Positions 1 through 8,932 of a stretch of DNA of 31,850 bases are shown one piece after another (the stretch's first letter is position 1; the number at the start of each line of letters is the position of its first letter). The stretch lies in NCBI GenBank assembly GCA_964351745.1, contig CAYGPI010000019.1:1-31850 (forward strand), written 5' to 3'. This DNA comes from CAYNJF01 sp964351745. GTDB lineage: Bacteria; Pseudomonadota; Gammaproteobacteria; Berkiellales; Berkiellaceae. The notes beneath the pieces were generated by a model. That model was not told the DNA's origin, made no database searches, and saw nothing but the letters and a program-made list of their open reading frames with translations. A program made the translations under genes and the position numbers.

Positions 1-60
<60 letters not shown>

Positions 61-70
61 TACTTGATTG

Positions 71-90
71 GCCCCTATATGGGGCTTTTT
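71..90 (+). terminator. Intrinsic terminator of the tRNA-fMet gene
   Basis: A perfect 5-bp G:C stem GCCCC/GGGGC (71-75 with 81-85), loop TATAT, is followed directly by five T at 86-90. It lies 11 nt after the tRNA CCA end and should release the tRNA transcript. Confidence 0.85.
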
Positions 91-131
91 CATAGGTGTA
101 ACATGAAGAACATGTATACATAATAAAAATT

Positions 132-160
132 AAGTGGGCAAAGCCCACTTTTTTGTTTTT
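132..160 (+). terminator. Second intrinsic terminator, between tRNA-fMet and rimP
   Basis: A perfect 8-bp stem AAGTGGGC/GCCCACTT (132-139 with 143-150), loop AAA, runs into a T tract (149-154, then GTTTTT). It is stronger than the first hairpin and sits 39 nt before the earliest rimP start. I see no good promoter between it and rimP. A poor match to a -10 (CATAAT, 119-124) lies just before it, with no convincing -35. It therefore either backs up the tRNA terminator or acts as a leader attenuator for the nusA operon. Confidence 0.85.
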
Positions 161-198
161 AAACGATGATTTTTATTTGCTAACTTTTTTGAGATGAC

Positions 199-699
199 TT
201 GACAGCTATGCGTGAGCCTACAGATATAGAGAAAAAAATTGAACCTTTGCTTGAGGCGACGCCTTATGAATTGGTGTGGGTCGAAGTATCCAAAGGTGGC
301 AATCGGACAGTCGTTAGGGTTTTTATTGATAAAAAAGGTGGCATCAATTTAGATGACATCACAAAAGCAAGCAAGCAAATTAGTTTATTTTTAGATGTTG
401 AGATGCCGCTGCTTGGCAATTACATTCTTGAGGTTTCTTCGCCTGGGCTTGAGCGTCCGCTTATGCGCCCAGAGCATTTTGGGCCTCAATTAGGTGAGAG
501 AATATCCGTTCAGTTATTAGTAGCATTTGAAGGTCGTAGAAAATTTAAAGGTCTGTTACAGTCAGTTTCAGATGAAGGTATTGAATTAGTCGTCGATAAT
601 GTGGTGATGTCATTTTTATTTGATGATATCGATAAAGCTAGAGTTATTCCTAATATAATCATAGGCTCCAAACCTGAGAGGCAAAATCATGAGCACTGA
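199..699 (+). CDS. rimP: Ribosome maturation factor RimP
   Basis: RimP is a cytoplasmic factor for late assembly of the 30S ribosomal subunit. The protein has the family's two parts: an N-terminal alpha/beta domain with the PYELVWVEV strand, and the conserved central motif EVSSPGLERPL (about residues 79-89), followed by a small Sm-like C-terminal domain. Its length, 163-166 residues, is close to the usual 150. The start is uncertain. A TTG at 199 sits 6 nt after a weak GAG and gives 166 residues, while an ATG at 208 gives 163 but has no clear ribosome-binding site. The 3' end overlaps nusA by 11 nt, which suggests translational coupling. It heads the rimP-nusA-infB operon. Confidence 0.95.
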   Translation: MTAMREPTDIEKKIEPLLEATPYELVWVEVSKGGNRTVVRVFIDKKGGINLDDITKASKQISLFLDVEMPLLGNYILEVSSPGLERPLMRPEHFGPQLGERISVQLLVAFEGRRKFKGLLQSVSDEGIELVVDNVVMSFLFDDIDKARVIPNIIIGSKPERQNHEH

Positions 700-2200
700 T
701 ATCCGCTTAGTTGTTGATGCTGTATCTAATGAGAAAAATGTTCCAAAAGAAATTGTTTTTGAAGCCATAGAAGCAGCACTTGTCACGGCAACTCGTAAGC
801 GCCATGGTGCTGATTGGGATGTTGAAGTTAATATTAATCGAACGACTGGTGAGTACTCAACGTTAAGACGTTGGACTGTTGTTGGCGATGAGCTTTTTGA
901 TGAAGATGATTTTCCTCGGGCTTTAAATCCTGAGTTTGAGCTTTCTATTGAGAAGGCGAAAGAGCAAGATGAGTCACTATCCATTGGTGATGTCATAGAG
1001 AAGCCTATTGAGTCTGTTGAGTTTGGTCGAATTGCAGCTCAAGCCGCTAAGCAAGTGATCGCTCAAAAGTTAAGATCAGCTAAGCGTGAGCAAATTGCAC
1101 AAGAGTATCGTAAGCGCATTGGTGAGTTATTAGCAGGTGTTGTTAAAAAAACCTCACGTGAAAGTATTATTTTAGACTTTGGAAATAATGCAGAAGCTAT
1201 TTTAAAGCGTAGCGATATGTTGCCTCGTGAAATGGTCAGAATTGGCGATAGGGTTCGTGCCTATTTGAAAGATGTTAGCTCTGAACAGCGTGGGCCGCAA
1301 TTAGAAGTCAGTCGCACATGCCCTGAGATGTTGACCGAGCTTTTTAAGATTGAAGTTCCAGAAATTGGAGAAGGCACGATTGAAGTGATGTCTGCAGCCA
1401 GAGATGCTGGTGCTCGCGCTAAAATAGCGGTGCTTGCTAAAGACAATCGTATTGATCCTATTGGCGCTTGCGTCGGTATGAGAGGCTCTCGTGTCCAGGC
1501 TGTTTCTAATGAGCTTAACGGTGAACGCGTTGATATTATTCTGTGGGATGAAAATCCTGCGCAATTTGTCATTAATGCGATTGCACCAGCTGAAGTACAA
1601 AGCATCATGGTTGATGATGATTCACATCAAATGGATGTTGTCGTTGAAAAAGATCAATTATCTATTGCGATTGGTCGTAGTGGGCAAAATGTTCGTTTAG
1701 CTTCTGAGCTTACAGGGTGGACCATTAACCTTGTCACCCAAGAGCAGGCTCAAGAGCAAGAGCAAGAAGAGCAAGAGAGATTATTAAAATTATTCACTGA
1801 GACTCTTTTAGTCGAAGAGTCGCTTGCGATTAGTTTAATTGAAGAGGGTTTTACAACCATAGAAGAAGTGGCTTATGTGCCCTTGCAGGAGTTGATGGAA
1901 GTGGAAGGTATTGAAGAAAGTAATGTTAGTGAACTTAGGAATAAGGCGAAAGATATTTTGCTCACGAAAGCGATAGTCGAAGAAGAACGCATTGGTCAAA
2001 GTGAACCTAACAAAGACATGTTCGAAGTTGAAGGCGTTGATAAGCAAATGGCTTATCTTTTAGCCGCGCATGGCGTCATTTCACGTGATGATTTGGCCGA
2101 AAAGTCTATAGATGAACTAATTGAAATCGATGAAATAAATGAAGAGCTAGCTGGCAAATTAATTATGGCAGCCAGAGCTCATTGGTTCACCGAAAGTTGA
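689..2200 (+). CDS. nusA: Transcription termination/antitermination factor NusA
   Basis: NusA binds RNA polymerase and nascent RNA. It controls pausing, intrinsic termination and rRNA antitermination. The domain order is complete: an N-terminal polymerase-binding domain (1-125), S1 (about 143-205), KH1 with the loop GMRGSRV (near 263-269), KH2 with IGRSGQNVRLA (near 328-338), and two C-terminal acidic repeats (about 365-425 and 440-503) of the gammaproteobacterial type that contact the polymerase alpha CTD. A stretch rich in QE dipeptides (near 352-362) links KH2 to the repeats. The length of 503 is close to E. coli (495). The ATG overlaps the end of rimP and is preceded by GAGAGG. In E. coli NusA represses its own operon through the leader terminators, so the two hairpins upstream are notable. 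Confidence 0.98.
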   Translation: MSTDIRLVVDAVSNEKNVPKEIVFEAIEAALVTATRKRHGADWDVEVNINRTTGEYSTLRRWTVVGDELFDEDDFPRALNPEFELSIEKAKEQDESLSIGDVIEKPIESVEFGRIAAQAAKQVIAQKLRSAKREQIAQEYRKRIGELLAGVVKKTSRESIILDFGNNAEAILKRSDMLPREMVRIGDRVRAYLKDVSSEQRGPQLEVSRTCPEMLTELFKIEVPEIGEGTIEVMSAARDAGARAKIAVLAKDNRIDPIGACVGMRGSRVQAVSNELNGERVDIILWDENPAQFVINAIAPAEVQSIMVDDDSHQMDVVVEKDQLSIAIGRSGQNVRLASELTGWTINLVTQEQAQEQEQEEQERLLKLFTETLLVEESLAISLIEEGFTTIEEVAYVPLQELMEVEGIEESNVSELRNKAKDILLTKAIVEEERIGQSEPNKDMFEVEGVDKQMAYLLAAHGVISRDDLAEKSIDELIEIDEINEELAGKLIMAARAHWFTES

Positions 2201-2219
2201 GATTTCGCAGGAGATGCCT

Positions 2220-4739
2220 ATGTCAGAGGTAACCGTTGAAAAATATGCTGCTATTTTAAAGATCTCTCCAAATTTGCTTATAGAGCAATTAAAAGGAGCA
2301 GGGGTCCATTGTGATAAAGGTGTCAATCACCTCATCACAGATGAGCAGAAACAAAAATTACTTGATAAGCTGAAAAGCGATCACGGGAGTCAAACGCTGG
2401 ATGAAGAAGGCGTTGTCACTCAGTTTACGGTGACTCGTGAAAAGGTTAGTCAGTTAAAAGTTGCTGGTCAAAAAACGGTTATTGTAAAGACTAAGCAAAA
2501 ACGTAAGTTCATTAAGAGAACCGCCCAATCTGAAGAGCCTCAAGTGATTGAACCTGAAGCGATAGAAGAATTGGCGGTTGTTGCAGAAGCTGTAGAGATA
2601 CCTGTTGCGCCAAGTATTGCGCCAGAGACTTCCGTAGAGGCGGCTGTCTTAGATGACGCTAAAAATACAGAAGAACCAAAATTTGTTGAAGCTGCAGAAG
2701 TAGAGGTAGCGCCGACACATAAGGACGTTATCGTAGAGCCAGTTATAGAAAGCGTTGAGATTGAACAGACTGAGAAAGTGGTTGTTGTTGAGGCGACTCA
2801 AGAAGATAAAAAAGAAGATTCCAAGTCAAGCAAAGATTCAAAACGTCGTGGCAAAAAGAGCAAAAAGCCTTTTGACAAAGAAGAGACTCGAGATTCTAGC
2901 AGGCATAGTAAATCTAAGAAAAAGGGCAAGCAAAAAGGTCGTTTTTCGAGAGAACCTGAAGTCAACAAACACGCCTTTGAGAAACCAACTGAGCCTGTTG
3001 TTAGAGAAATTTCACTTCCAGAAACGATCAGTGTTAGTGATTTAAGCATGAAGATGTCTGTGAAGGCAGCTGAAGTGATTAAAGTGATGATGACAATGGG
3101 TGCGATGGCAACCATTAATCAAGTGATCGATCAAGAAACAGCAGCGTTAGTTGTTGAGGAAATGGGTCATAAAGCTATCCTTAAGGGAAATGAAACCATT
3201 GAGGATAGTATACGAATTGAATATGAAGGTGAAGAATGCACAAGACCTCCGATTGTCACAATCATGGGGCATGTGGATCACGGTAAAACATCACTGCTAG
3301 ATTATATTCGTCGCACGAAAGTAGCGACTGGTGAAGCAGGCGGTATTACGCAACATATTGGTGCTTATCATGTGGAAACAGATAGAGGCATTGTGACTTT
3401 CTTAGATACGCCAGGACATGCTGCTTTTAGTGCTATGCGTGCCAGAGGGGCTCACTCTACCGATGTTGCGATTATTGTGGTTGCTGCGGATGATGGTGTT
3501 AAGCCTCAGACTATTGAAGCCATTCAACATGCGAAAGCCGCGAAAGTACCTATTATTGTTGCCATTAATAAAATGGATAAAGAAGGCATTGATCTTGATC
3601 GTGTTAAAACTGAGTTATCGACGCATGATGTGATAGCTGAAGATTGGGGCGGTGACACCATGATGGTACCGGTCTCTGCTAAAACTGGGTTGGGTATTGA
3701 TGCACTACTAGAGTCCATCCTGCTTCAGTCAGAAGTTTTAGAGCTTAAAGCTCATATTGATTGTCCTGCATCTGGTCTTGTTGTTGAATCAAGATTAGAC
3801 AAAGGTCGCGGGCCTGTGGCAACTATTTTAGTTCAAAATGGTACGCTCAAAAGAGGCGACATCATTATTGCTGGGCTTGAGTATGGTCGTGTGCGAGCGC
3901 TTATTGATGAAACAAGTCAATCTATTGAGAGTGCTGGACCTTCCATTCCTGTAGAAGTTTTAGGGTTATCGGGTTCACCTTTAGCGGGTGATGAAGTCAC
4001 AGTTGTCACCGATGAAAGAAAAGCTAGAGAGACTGCTCTCTTTAGACAAGGTAAGTTCCGAGAAATTAAATTAGCTCGTCAGCAATCTTCTAAATTAGAA
4101 GGTTTCATGAATAAGATGCAAGAAGGCGAAGTTTTAAATCTAAATATCGTCCTTAAAGCTGATGTTCAAGGCTCTGTAGAGGCTTTGGTTGATACTCTTG
4201 AAAAGCTATCTAATGAAGAAGTGATCGTGAAAGTGGTTGGTCAGGGCGTCGGCGGCATCAATGAATCTGATGTTAACTTAGCGATGGCTAGTGAAGGTAT
4301 CATTATTGGTTTTAACGTTAGAGCGGATGCTTCAGCGAAACGTGTTGCTGAGAGAGAAAGCATTTCTCTTAACTATTACAGTATTATCTATGACATCATT
4401 GATGCTGTGAGTAGCTCCATCACTGGTATGATTGGACCAAAATTCAAAGATGTGATTATTGGGACAGCCCAAGTTCGTGATGTCTTCAGATCTTCTAAGT
4501 TTGGTAACATCGCTGGTTGTATGGTTCTAGAAGGTATGATTAAGCGTAATCGCCCTATTAGAGTCTTGCGCGATGATATTGTCATTTATGAAGGTGCTCT
4601 TGAATCCTTACGTCGCTTCAAAGAAGACGCGCAAGAAGTTCGAGCTGGGACAGAATGTGGTATTGGTGTTAAAAACTACAATGACATCAAATCAAATGAC
4701 AAAATCGAAGTCTATGAAAAGATAGAGATCGTAACTTAA
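2220..4739 (+). CDS. infB: Translation initiation factor IF-2
   Basis: IF-2 is the GTPase that places fMet-tRNA on the 30S subunit and promotes subunit joining. All G motifs are present: GHVDHGKT (G1, near 349), the GGITQHIGAY switch, DTPGHAAF (G3), NKMD (G4) and SAK (G5). Domain II follows, then the C-terminal fMet-tRNA-binding domain. The N-terminus has the IF2-N fold (SEVTVEKYAAIL), then a long charged, Lys/Glu-rich linker (about residues 80-260). The AGGAG at 2209-2213 abuts an ATG at 2214 but sits 6 nt before the ATG at 2220. I therefore prefer 2220, giving 839 residues and an N-terminus like E. coli. The gene is 19 nt after nusA in the same operon. Confidence 0.98.
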   Translation: MSEVTVEKYAAILKISPNLLIEQLKGAGVHCDKGVNHLITDEQKQKLLDKLKSDHGSQTLDEEGVVTQFTVTREKVSQLKVAGQKTVIVKTKQKRKFIKRTAQSEEPQVIEPEAIEELAVVAEAVEIPVAPSIAPETSVEAAVLDDAKNTEEPKFVEAAEVEVAPTHKDVIVEPVIESVEIEQTEKVVVVEATQEDKKEDSKSSKDSKRRGKKSKKPFDKEETRDSSRHSKSKKKGKQKGRFSREPEVNKHAFEKPTEPVVREISLPETISVSDLSMKMSVKAAEVIKVMMTMGAMATINQVIDQETAALVVEEMGHKAILKGNETIEDSIRIEYEGEECTRPPIVTIMGHVDHGKTSLLDYIRRTKVATGEAGGITQHIGAYHVETDRGIVTFLDTPGHAAFSAMRARGAHSTDVAIIVVAADDGVKPQTIEAIQHAKAAKVPIIVAINKMDKEGIDLDRVKTELSTHDVIAEDWGGDTMMVPVSAKTGLGIDALLESILLQSEVLELKAHIDCPASGLVVESRLDKGRGPVATILVQNGTLKRGDIIIAGLEYGRVRALIDETSQSIESAGPSIPVEVLGLSGSPLAGDEVTVVTDERKARETALFRQGKFREIKLARQQSSKLEGFMNKMQEGEVLNLNIVLKADVQGSVEALVDTLEKLSNEEVIVKVVGQGVGGINESDVNLAMASEGIIIGFNVRADASAKRVAERESISLNYYSIIYDIIDAVSSSITGMIGPKFKDVIIGTAQVRDVFRSSKFGNIAGCMVLEGMIKRNRPIRVLRDDIVIYEGALESLRRFKEDAQEVRAGTECGIGVKNYNDIKSNDKIEVYEKIEIVT

Positions 4740-4748
4740 GAGAATATT

Positions 4749-5144
4749 ATGCCAAGAGACTTTTCTAGGATCTCTCGAATAGGAGAGGTTATACAGCGAG
4801 AGCTAAGTATTACTGTTCAGCAAGAGATGCGTGATCCACGTTTAGGCATGCTAACGATCCTAGATGTCGAAGTCACAAAAGATTTAAAGGTTGCTAAAGT
4901 TTTCTTTTCAGTTCTTGATGAGTCCAAAGAGAACGTTGAAATGATTACCAAAACGTTGAACGATGCCGCTGGATTTCTTCGAAGTCAAATTGCTAAGAAA
5001 GTTCAACTTAGAGCTACGCCAAAGTTGTTTTTCATTTACGATGATACTTTACTTAAGGGTAATCGTATTCATAAATTGATCGATGATGTCGTTTCTAATG
5101 ATAATTCATCACAAGATAGCAATGACTCAGATCGGATCAGTTAG
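4749..5144 (+). CDS. rbfA: 30S ribosome-binding factor RbfA
   Basis: RbfA is a small KH-fold protein that binds immature 30S subunits and helps form the 16S 5' helix, including during cold adaptation. Its family signature is clear: SRISRIGEVIQRELS at the N-terminus, then EMRDPRLGMLTILDVEVTKD and VFFSVL, then LRATPKLFFIYDD. The C-terminal tail (about 114-131) is Ser/Asp/Asn-rich and probably disordered. An AAGAG lies upstream of the ATG. The stop codon TAG shares its G with the GTG start of truB, a tight translational coupling. The length of 131 residues is typical. Confidence 0.97.
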   Translation: MPRDFSRISRIGEVIQRELSITVQQEMRDPRLGMLTILDVEVTKDLKVAKVFFSVLDESKENVEMITKTLNDAAGFLRSQIAKKVQLRATPKLFFIYDDTLLKGNRIHKLIDDVVSNDNSSQDSNDSDRIS

Positions 5145-6097
5145 TGTCTAAGTTTGTTGATATAGATGGTATTTTTTTATTGAACAAGCCTACAGGGATG
5201 ACGTCTAACGCAGCTCTGCAGAAAGTTAAACATCGCTTTAGAGCAAAGAAAGCAGGCCATACTGGCAGTTTAGATCCCTTGGCAACAGGCATGCTCCCGA
5301 TTTGCTTTGGGCAAGCGACAAAATTTGCACAATTTTTTATCGACGATGATAAGTGTTACACCGTTGTCGCAACACTAGGAGCTAGCACTAATTCAGGCGA
5401 CAGTACTGGCGAAGTTACCCAGGAAATGCCTGTTCCTCCTTTGACCCCTGAGGCCATTGAAAGCGCTCTAAGCACATTCATTGGCGCTACCAAACAAATT
5501 CCACCTATGTTTTCGGCCATTAAAATTAATGGCAAGAGGCTTTATAAACTTGCGCACAAAGGCAAGGAAATAGAGCGTCCAGCACGAGATATTAAGATTA
5601 GTCAGATCGAGATGATTGGCGATATGGGGTTGAATGAGGCTGGTTTGCCGCTCATGAAACTTCAAGTATCTTGCTCCAAGGGAACTTATATCAGGGTTCT
5701 TGTTGAAGATATTGCGAAAGCCTTAGGTACATGTGCTCATGTGAGTTTGTTACATCGTAACTATGTGGGTAAGTTTAAGAGCGAACAGATCATTTCCCTT
5801 GAGCAGTTAGAAATATTAGAGTCTAACGGGGATTATGAGAGCATGATGTCTCATTTGCTGCCTGTTTCTACTGCTTTACCAAGTTGGCCAAAGGTACAGT
5901 TGAATCAAGTTGAAGCCTTGTCATTTATGCAAGGAAGAAGAGTTCCTCAGGCTGGTCTAGCTATTCAAGATTGGATCCGAGTTTATTCTGAACAAGGTGA
6001 GTTTGTTGGCTTAGGCACGGTTGATACCCCTAATATGGTCAAACCAAAGCGCTTGTTAAACACAAAACATATAGAAAATATCTCAGTTTCTCAGTAA
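5144..6097 (+). CDS. truB: tRNA pseudouridine-55 synthase TruB
   Basis: TruB isomerises U55 to pseudouridine in the T loop of tRNAs and also acts as a tRNA chaperone. The catalytic motif GSLDPLATGMLP is intact with the nucleophile Asp44. The downstream substrate motif CSKGTYIRVLVEDIAKALG and the C-terminal PUA-like domain are present (317 residues, E. coli 314). Translation starts with GTG, overlapping the rbfA stop by one base, so it probably depends on reinitiation. A 112-bp gap with its own promoter separates it from rpsO, as in E. coli. Confidence 0.97.
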   Translation: MSKFVDIDGIFLLNKPTGMTSNAALQKVKHRFRAKKAGHTGSLDPLATGMLPICFGQATKFAQFFIDDDKCYTVVATLGASTNSGDSTGEVTQEMPVPPLTPEAIESALSTFIGATKQIPPMFSAIKINGKRLYKLAHKGKEIERPARDIKISQIEMIGDMGLNEAGLPLMKLQVSCSKGTYIRVLVEDIAKALGTCAHVSLLHRNYVGKFKSEQIISLEQLEILESNGDYESMMSHLLPVSTALPSWPKVQLNQVEALSFMQGRRVPQAGLAIQDWIRVYSEQGEFVGLGTVDTPNMVKPKRLLNTKHIENISVSQ

Positions 6098-6112
6098 ACA
6101 AACCGAAATCTC

Positions 6113-6147
6113 TCCAGTTATTAAGTCTAGTGTGTTAAAATGCTGCT
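6113..6147 (+). promoter_or_regulatory. Putative extended -10 promoter of rpsO
   Basis: TGTTAAAAT at 6133-6141 fits an extended -10 element (TG, one base, then TAAAAT). The -35 region near 6113-6119 is a poor match, as is common for extended -10 promoters. Transcription would start near 6148 and leave a leader of about 62 nt before the rpsO ATG. CATATG occurs at 6154-6159 and 6183-6188 in that leader and could pair. Autoregulation by S15 is known in E. coli, but no specific S15 site can be proven here. Confidence 0.5.
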
Positions 6148-6209
6148 CGGGTGCATATGACCGAAAAGTTTATTAGATAACACATATGTTTATTTAAAGA
6201 GGAAATAAC

Positions 6210-6479
6210 ATGTCTTTTACAGTAGAAGCTAAGGCCCAAATTGTTGAAAAATTTCAACGTTTTGCTGGCGACACCGGTTCTTCAGAAGTCCAGGTTGCTT
6301 TGTTAACTCATCGTATTAATTACTTAACAGAGCATTTAAAAGAAAACAAAAAAGATAATCACTCTCGTCGTGGTTTGCTTAGATTGGTGAGTAAAAGACG
6401 TAAGTTATTAGACTATGTTAAGGCCAACAAATTAGACGTCTATAAGGCATTATTACAAGACTTGGGTCTGCGTCGATAG
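6210..6479 (+). CDS. rpsO: 30S ribosomal protein S15
   Basis: S15 is a primary 16S rRNA-binding protein at the central domain three-way junction and helps form an intersubunit bridge. At 89 residues it has the universal size. Family motifs are clear: GDTGSSEVQVALLTHRINYLTEHL in the first half, then the HSRRGLLRLVSKRRKLLDYV rRNA-binding helix. A strong AGAGGA lies 7 nt before the ATG. It probably has its own promoter inside the operon and is cotranscribed with pnp, 24 nt downstream. Confidence 0.98.
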   Translation: MSFTVEAKAQIVEKFQRFAGDTGSSEVQVALLTHRINYLTEHLKENKKDNHSRRGLLRLVSKRRKLLDYVKANKLDVYKALLQDLGLRR

Positions 6480-6503
6480 ATATGAACCAAAAAGGATAAT
6501 ATT

Positions 6504-8648
6504 GTGACACCAGTTTTAAAAACTTTTGAATTTGGCAATCACACGGTCAGCATAGAGACTGGTGTGATTGCACGTCAGGCTACTGGTAGCGTTATGGTAA
6601 ACATGGACGGTACGGTTGTTCTAGTCACCGTGGTTGGAAGAAAGGAGGCTAAACCAGGCCAAAATTTCTTTCCATTAACCGTTAATTACCAAGAAAAAAT
6701 GTATGCAGCAGGTAAGATACCTGGTGGTTTTTTCAAGCGTGAAGGTAGACCTTCAGAATCTGAAACTTTAATTTGCCGTTTAATTGATAGACCGATTAGA
6801 CCGTTGTTCCCTAAAGGCTTCATGAATGAAGTCCAGGTTGTGGCAACTGTTATGTCTATTAATCCTGAAGTGGCACCAGACATTCCTGCTCTAATCGGAA
6901 CATCTGCGGCGTTAAGTCTTTCAGGGATACCATTTAAAGGCCCGATTGGAGCGGCTAGAGTCGGTTATATTGATGGTGAGTTTGTTTTAAACCCAACTGC
7001 CACTCAGTTAAAATCTTCTCAATTAGATTTAGTTGTTGCAGGCACAGAGTCTTCCGTTTTGATGGTTGAATCTGAAGCTGACCAATTATCAGAAAAAACG
7101 ATGCTAGACGCTGTTATGTTTGGTCATCAGGGCATGCAAATCGTCATTGAAGCCTGTCAGGCACTAGCTTCTGAAGCTGGTAAGCCACAGTGGGATTGGG
7201 CTGCTGAGCCTGAAAATACTGAACTTAAGGCTCAAGTTGAGCAGTTGGCTCTTGACAAGGTGACTCAAGCTTACCAGATCAGAGAAAAACAAGATCGTTA
7301 TGATGCTCTCGGAGCTATTCGTGATGAAGTTGTTGCTGAGCTTGCGACTGATGCTGAAGGCGCGCCTTCATCTGAAGAAATTAAAGGTATGGTTAGCTCG
7401 ATTGAAAGTCGTATTGTCCGCTCGAGAATTCTAGAAGGCCAATCTCGTATTGATGGTCGTGACACGAAGACAGTGAGACCTATTACAGTTCAAACTAGTG
7501 TTCTACCAAGAACTCATGGCTCTGCTTTCTTTACTCGTGGTGAAACACAGGCTATTGTCGTTGCGACATTAGGTACAGGTCGAGATGCACAAGTCATTGA
7601 CAGTGCTTGCGGTGAACGTAAAGAAAACTTTATGTTGCATTACAATTTCCCACCGTACTGTGTTGGTGAAACCGGTATGGTTGGTAGCCCCAAACGTCGA
7701 GAAATTGGTCATGGTGCTTTAGCTAGACGTGCGATTTCTGCTGTGCTTCCAGATGCTTCCGATTTTCCTTACGTGATGAGAGTAGTTTCTGAAATTACAG
7801 AATCTAATGGCTCAAGCTCAATGGCTTCAGTTTGCGGAACTTCATTGGCTCTTATGGATGCTGGTGTGCCGATCAAAGCGCCTGTTGCTGGTGTTGCGAT
7901 GGGTCTGATTAAAGAAGATGAAAGCTTTGCTGTTTTGACGGATATTCTGGGTGATGAAGATCATCTTGGTGATATGGACTTTAAAGTAGCAGGTTCTGAA
8001 AATGGCGTGACTGCGTTGCAAATGGATATCAAAATTGATGGTATCACCCAAGAGATTATGGATGTTGCTTTAGAGCAAGCGAAAGTAGCTCGTATGGGTA
8101 TTTTGCAGATCATGAAAACATCTATGAGCGGTGCTAAAGAAGAGCTATCTGAGTTTGCGCCACGCGTTGCTAGTATTCGCGTTAAATCTGATAAAATCAA
8201 AGATGTTATTGGAAAAGGCGGAGCAACGATTAAGCAGTTGACCGAAGAAACAGGCGCAAGTATTGAAATCACTGATAAAGGTGATATTAATATTGTCGCT
8301 GAAGATCAAGCAACTTGTGATGAAGTTGTGAATCGTATTAAGGATTTAACAGCTGATGTTGAAGTCGACAAAATCTATGACGGTAAAGTCGTCAAAGTTG
8401 TTGATTTTGGTGCTTTTGTTAACATCTTGCCTGGTCGTGATGGTTTGTTGCATATTTCTCAAATAAGCAATGAGCGTATTGAAGATATCAATAAACACAT
8501 AGAAGTTGGTCAAGAGCTTCGCGTGAAAGTGATTGGTATTGATAGACAAGGTCGTACGAAACTTAGTACGAAAGAGCTAGAAGAAGGCGCTTCTGAAGCT
8601 GAAGCTGAGGCTCCACAAGAGACTGTTGTTGAGCAACCAGCAAACTAG
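6504..8648 (+). CDS. pnp: Polyribonucleotide nucleotidyltransferase (PNPase)
   Basis: PNPase degrades RNA 3'-to-5' by phosphorolysis and is a core part of the RNA degradosome. Two RNase PH domains flank an alpha-helical linker (first near 1-215; second with FFTRGETQAIVVATLGT near 345). A KH domain with VIGKGGATIKQL (near 568-579) and an S1 domain (DFGAFVNILPGRDGLLHIS, near 632-650) follow. The C-terminal Glu/Ala-rich tail is short. The length of 714 is near E. coli (711). The start is GTG, supported by AAGGAT 6 nt upstream. I see no clear RNase III-type long hairpin between rpsO and pnp. Confidence 0.98.
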   Translation: MTPVLKTFEFGNHTVSIETGVIARQATGSVMVNMDGTVVLVTVVGRKEAKPGQNFFPLTVNYQEKMYAAGKIPGGFFKREGRPSESETLICRLIDRPIRPLFPKGFMNEVQVVATVMSINPEVAPDIPALIGTSAALSLSGIPFKGPIGAARVGYIDGEFVLNPTATQLKSSQLDLVVAGTESSVLMVESEADQLSEKTMLDAVMFGHQGMQIVIEACQALASEAGKPQWDWAAEPENTELKAQVEQLALDKVTQAYQIREKQDRYDALGAIRDEVVAELATDAEGAPSSEEIKGMVSSIESRIVRSRILEGQSRIDGRDTKTVRPITVQTSVLPRTHGSAFFTRGETQAIVVATLGTGRDAQVIDSACGERKENFMLHYNFPPYCVGETGMVGSPKRREIGHGALARRAISAVLPDASDFPYVMRVVSEITESNGSSSMASVCGTSLALMDAGVPIKAPVAGVAMGLIKEDESFAVLTDILGDEDHLGDMDFKVAGSENGVTALQMDIKIDGITQEIMDVALEQAKVARMGILQIMKTSMSGAKEELSEFAPRVASIRVKSDKIKDVIGKGGATIKQLTEETGASIEITDKGDINIVAEDQATCDEVVNRIKDLTADVEVDKIYDGKVVKVVDFGAFVNILPGRDGLLHISQISNERIEDINKHIEVGQELRVKVIGIDRQGRTKLSTKELEEGASEAEAEAPQETVVEQPAN

Positions 8649-8665
8649 TCCTCTTTAGTCTCATG

Positions 8666-8694
8666 AAAAGAGCGGCTTTTGCCGCTCTTTTTTT
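8666..8694 (+). terminator. Strong intrinsic terminator after pnp
   Basis: A perfect 10-bp stem AAAGAGCGGC/GCCGCTCTTT (8667-8676 with 8681-8690), loop TTTT, continues into a T run to 8694. It ends the rimP-pnp operon. Confidence 0.95.
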
Positions 8695-8882
8695 GCTTTC
8701 TAGTTTCTTCCCTCAATAGGCATGTGTTTAGGACAGTCGTGCTTTATAGGAAGCGAGCCTATCGTTCAGCGTCTTCATCCAAGAGCGACGGTGTATGCAC
8801 TCACTCATTGAATTTTAAAAGACTTCTATCATAGAAATTTTTTCTCTATTGGTGTGGGGCGCAAATTTTGTTTTATTGAAAG

Positions 8883-8909
8883 TTGTTGATACGATAGATT
8901 AGTTATAAT
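8883..8909 (+). promoter_or_regulatory. Putative promoter of the adenylate cyclase gene
   Basis: A perfect TATAAT lies at 8904-8909. The best -35 candidate is TTGTTG at 8883-8888 with a short 15-bp spacer; TTGAAA at 8876-8881 is too far away (22 bp). The start site would be near 8916, giving a very short leader before the ATG at 8933. The preceding 8695-8880 has no gene that I can support. Confidence 0.5.
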
Positions 8910-8932
8910 GGATAACAGGAAGTTGTACATTT

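Noticed and set aside
8700..8880. Possible small RNA or gene remnant between pnp and the cyclase
   Set aside because: Only weak hairpins (for example ATAGG/CCTAT) and no promoter or terminator pair that would support a transcript.
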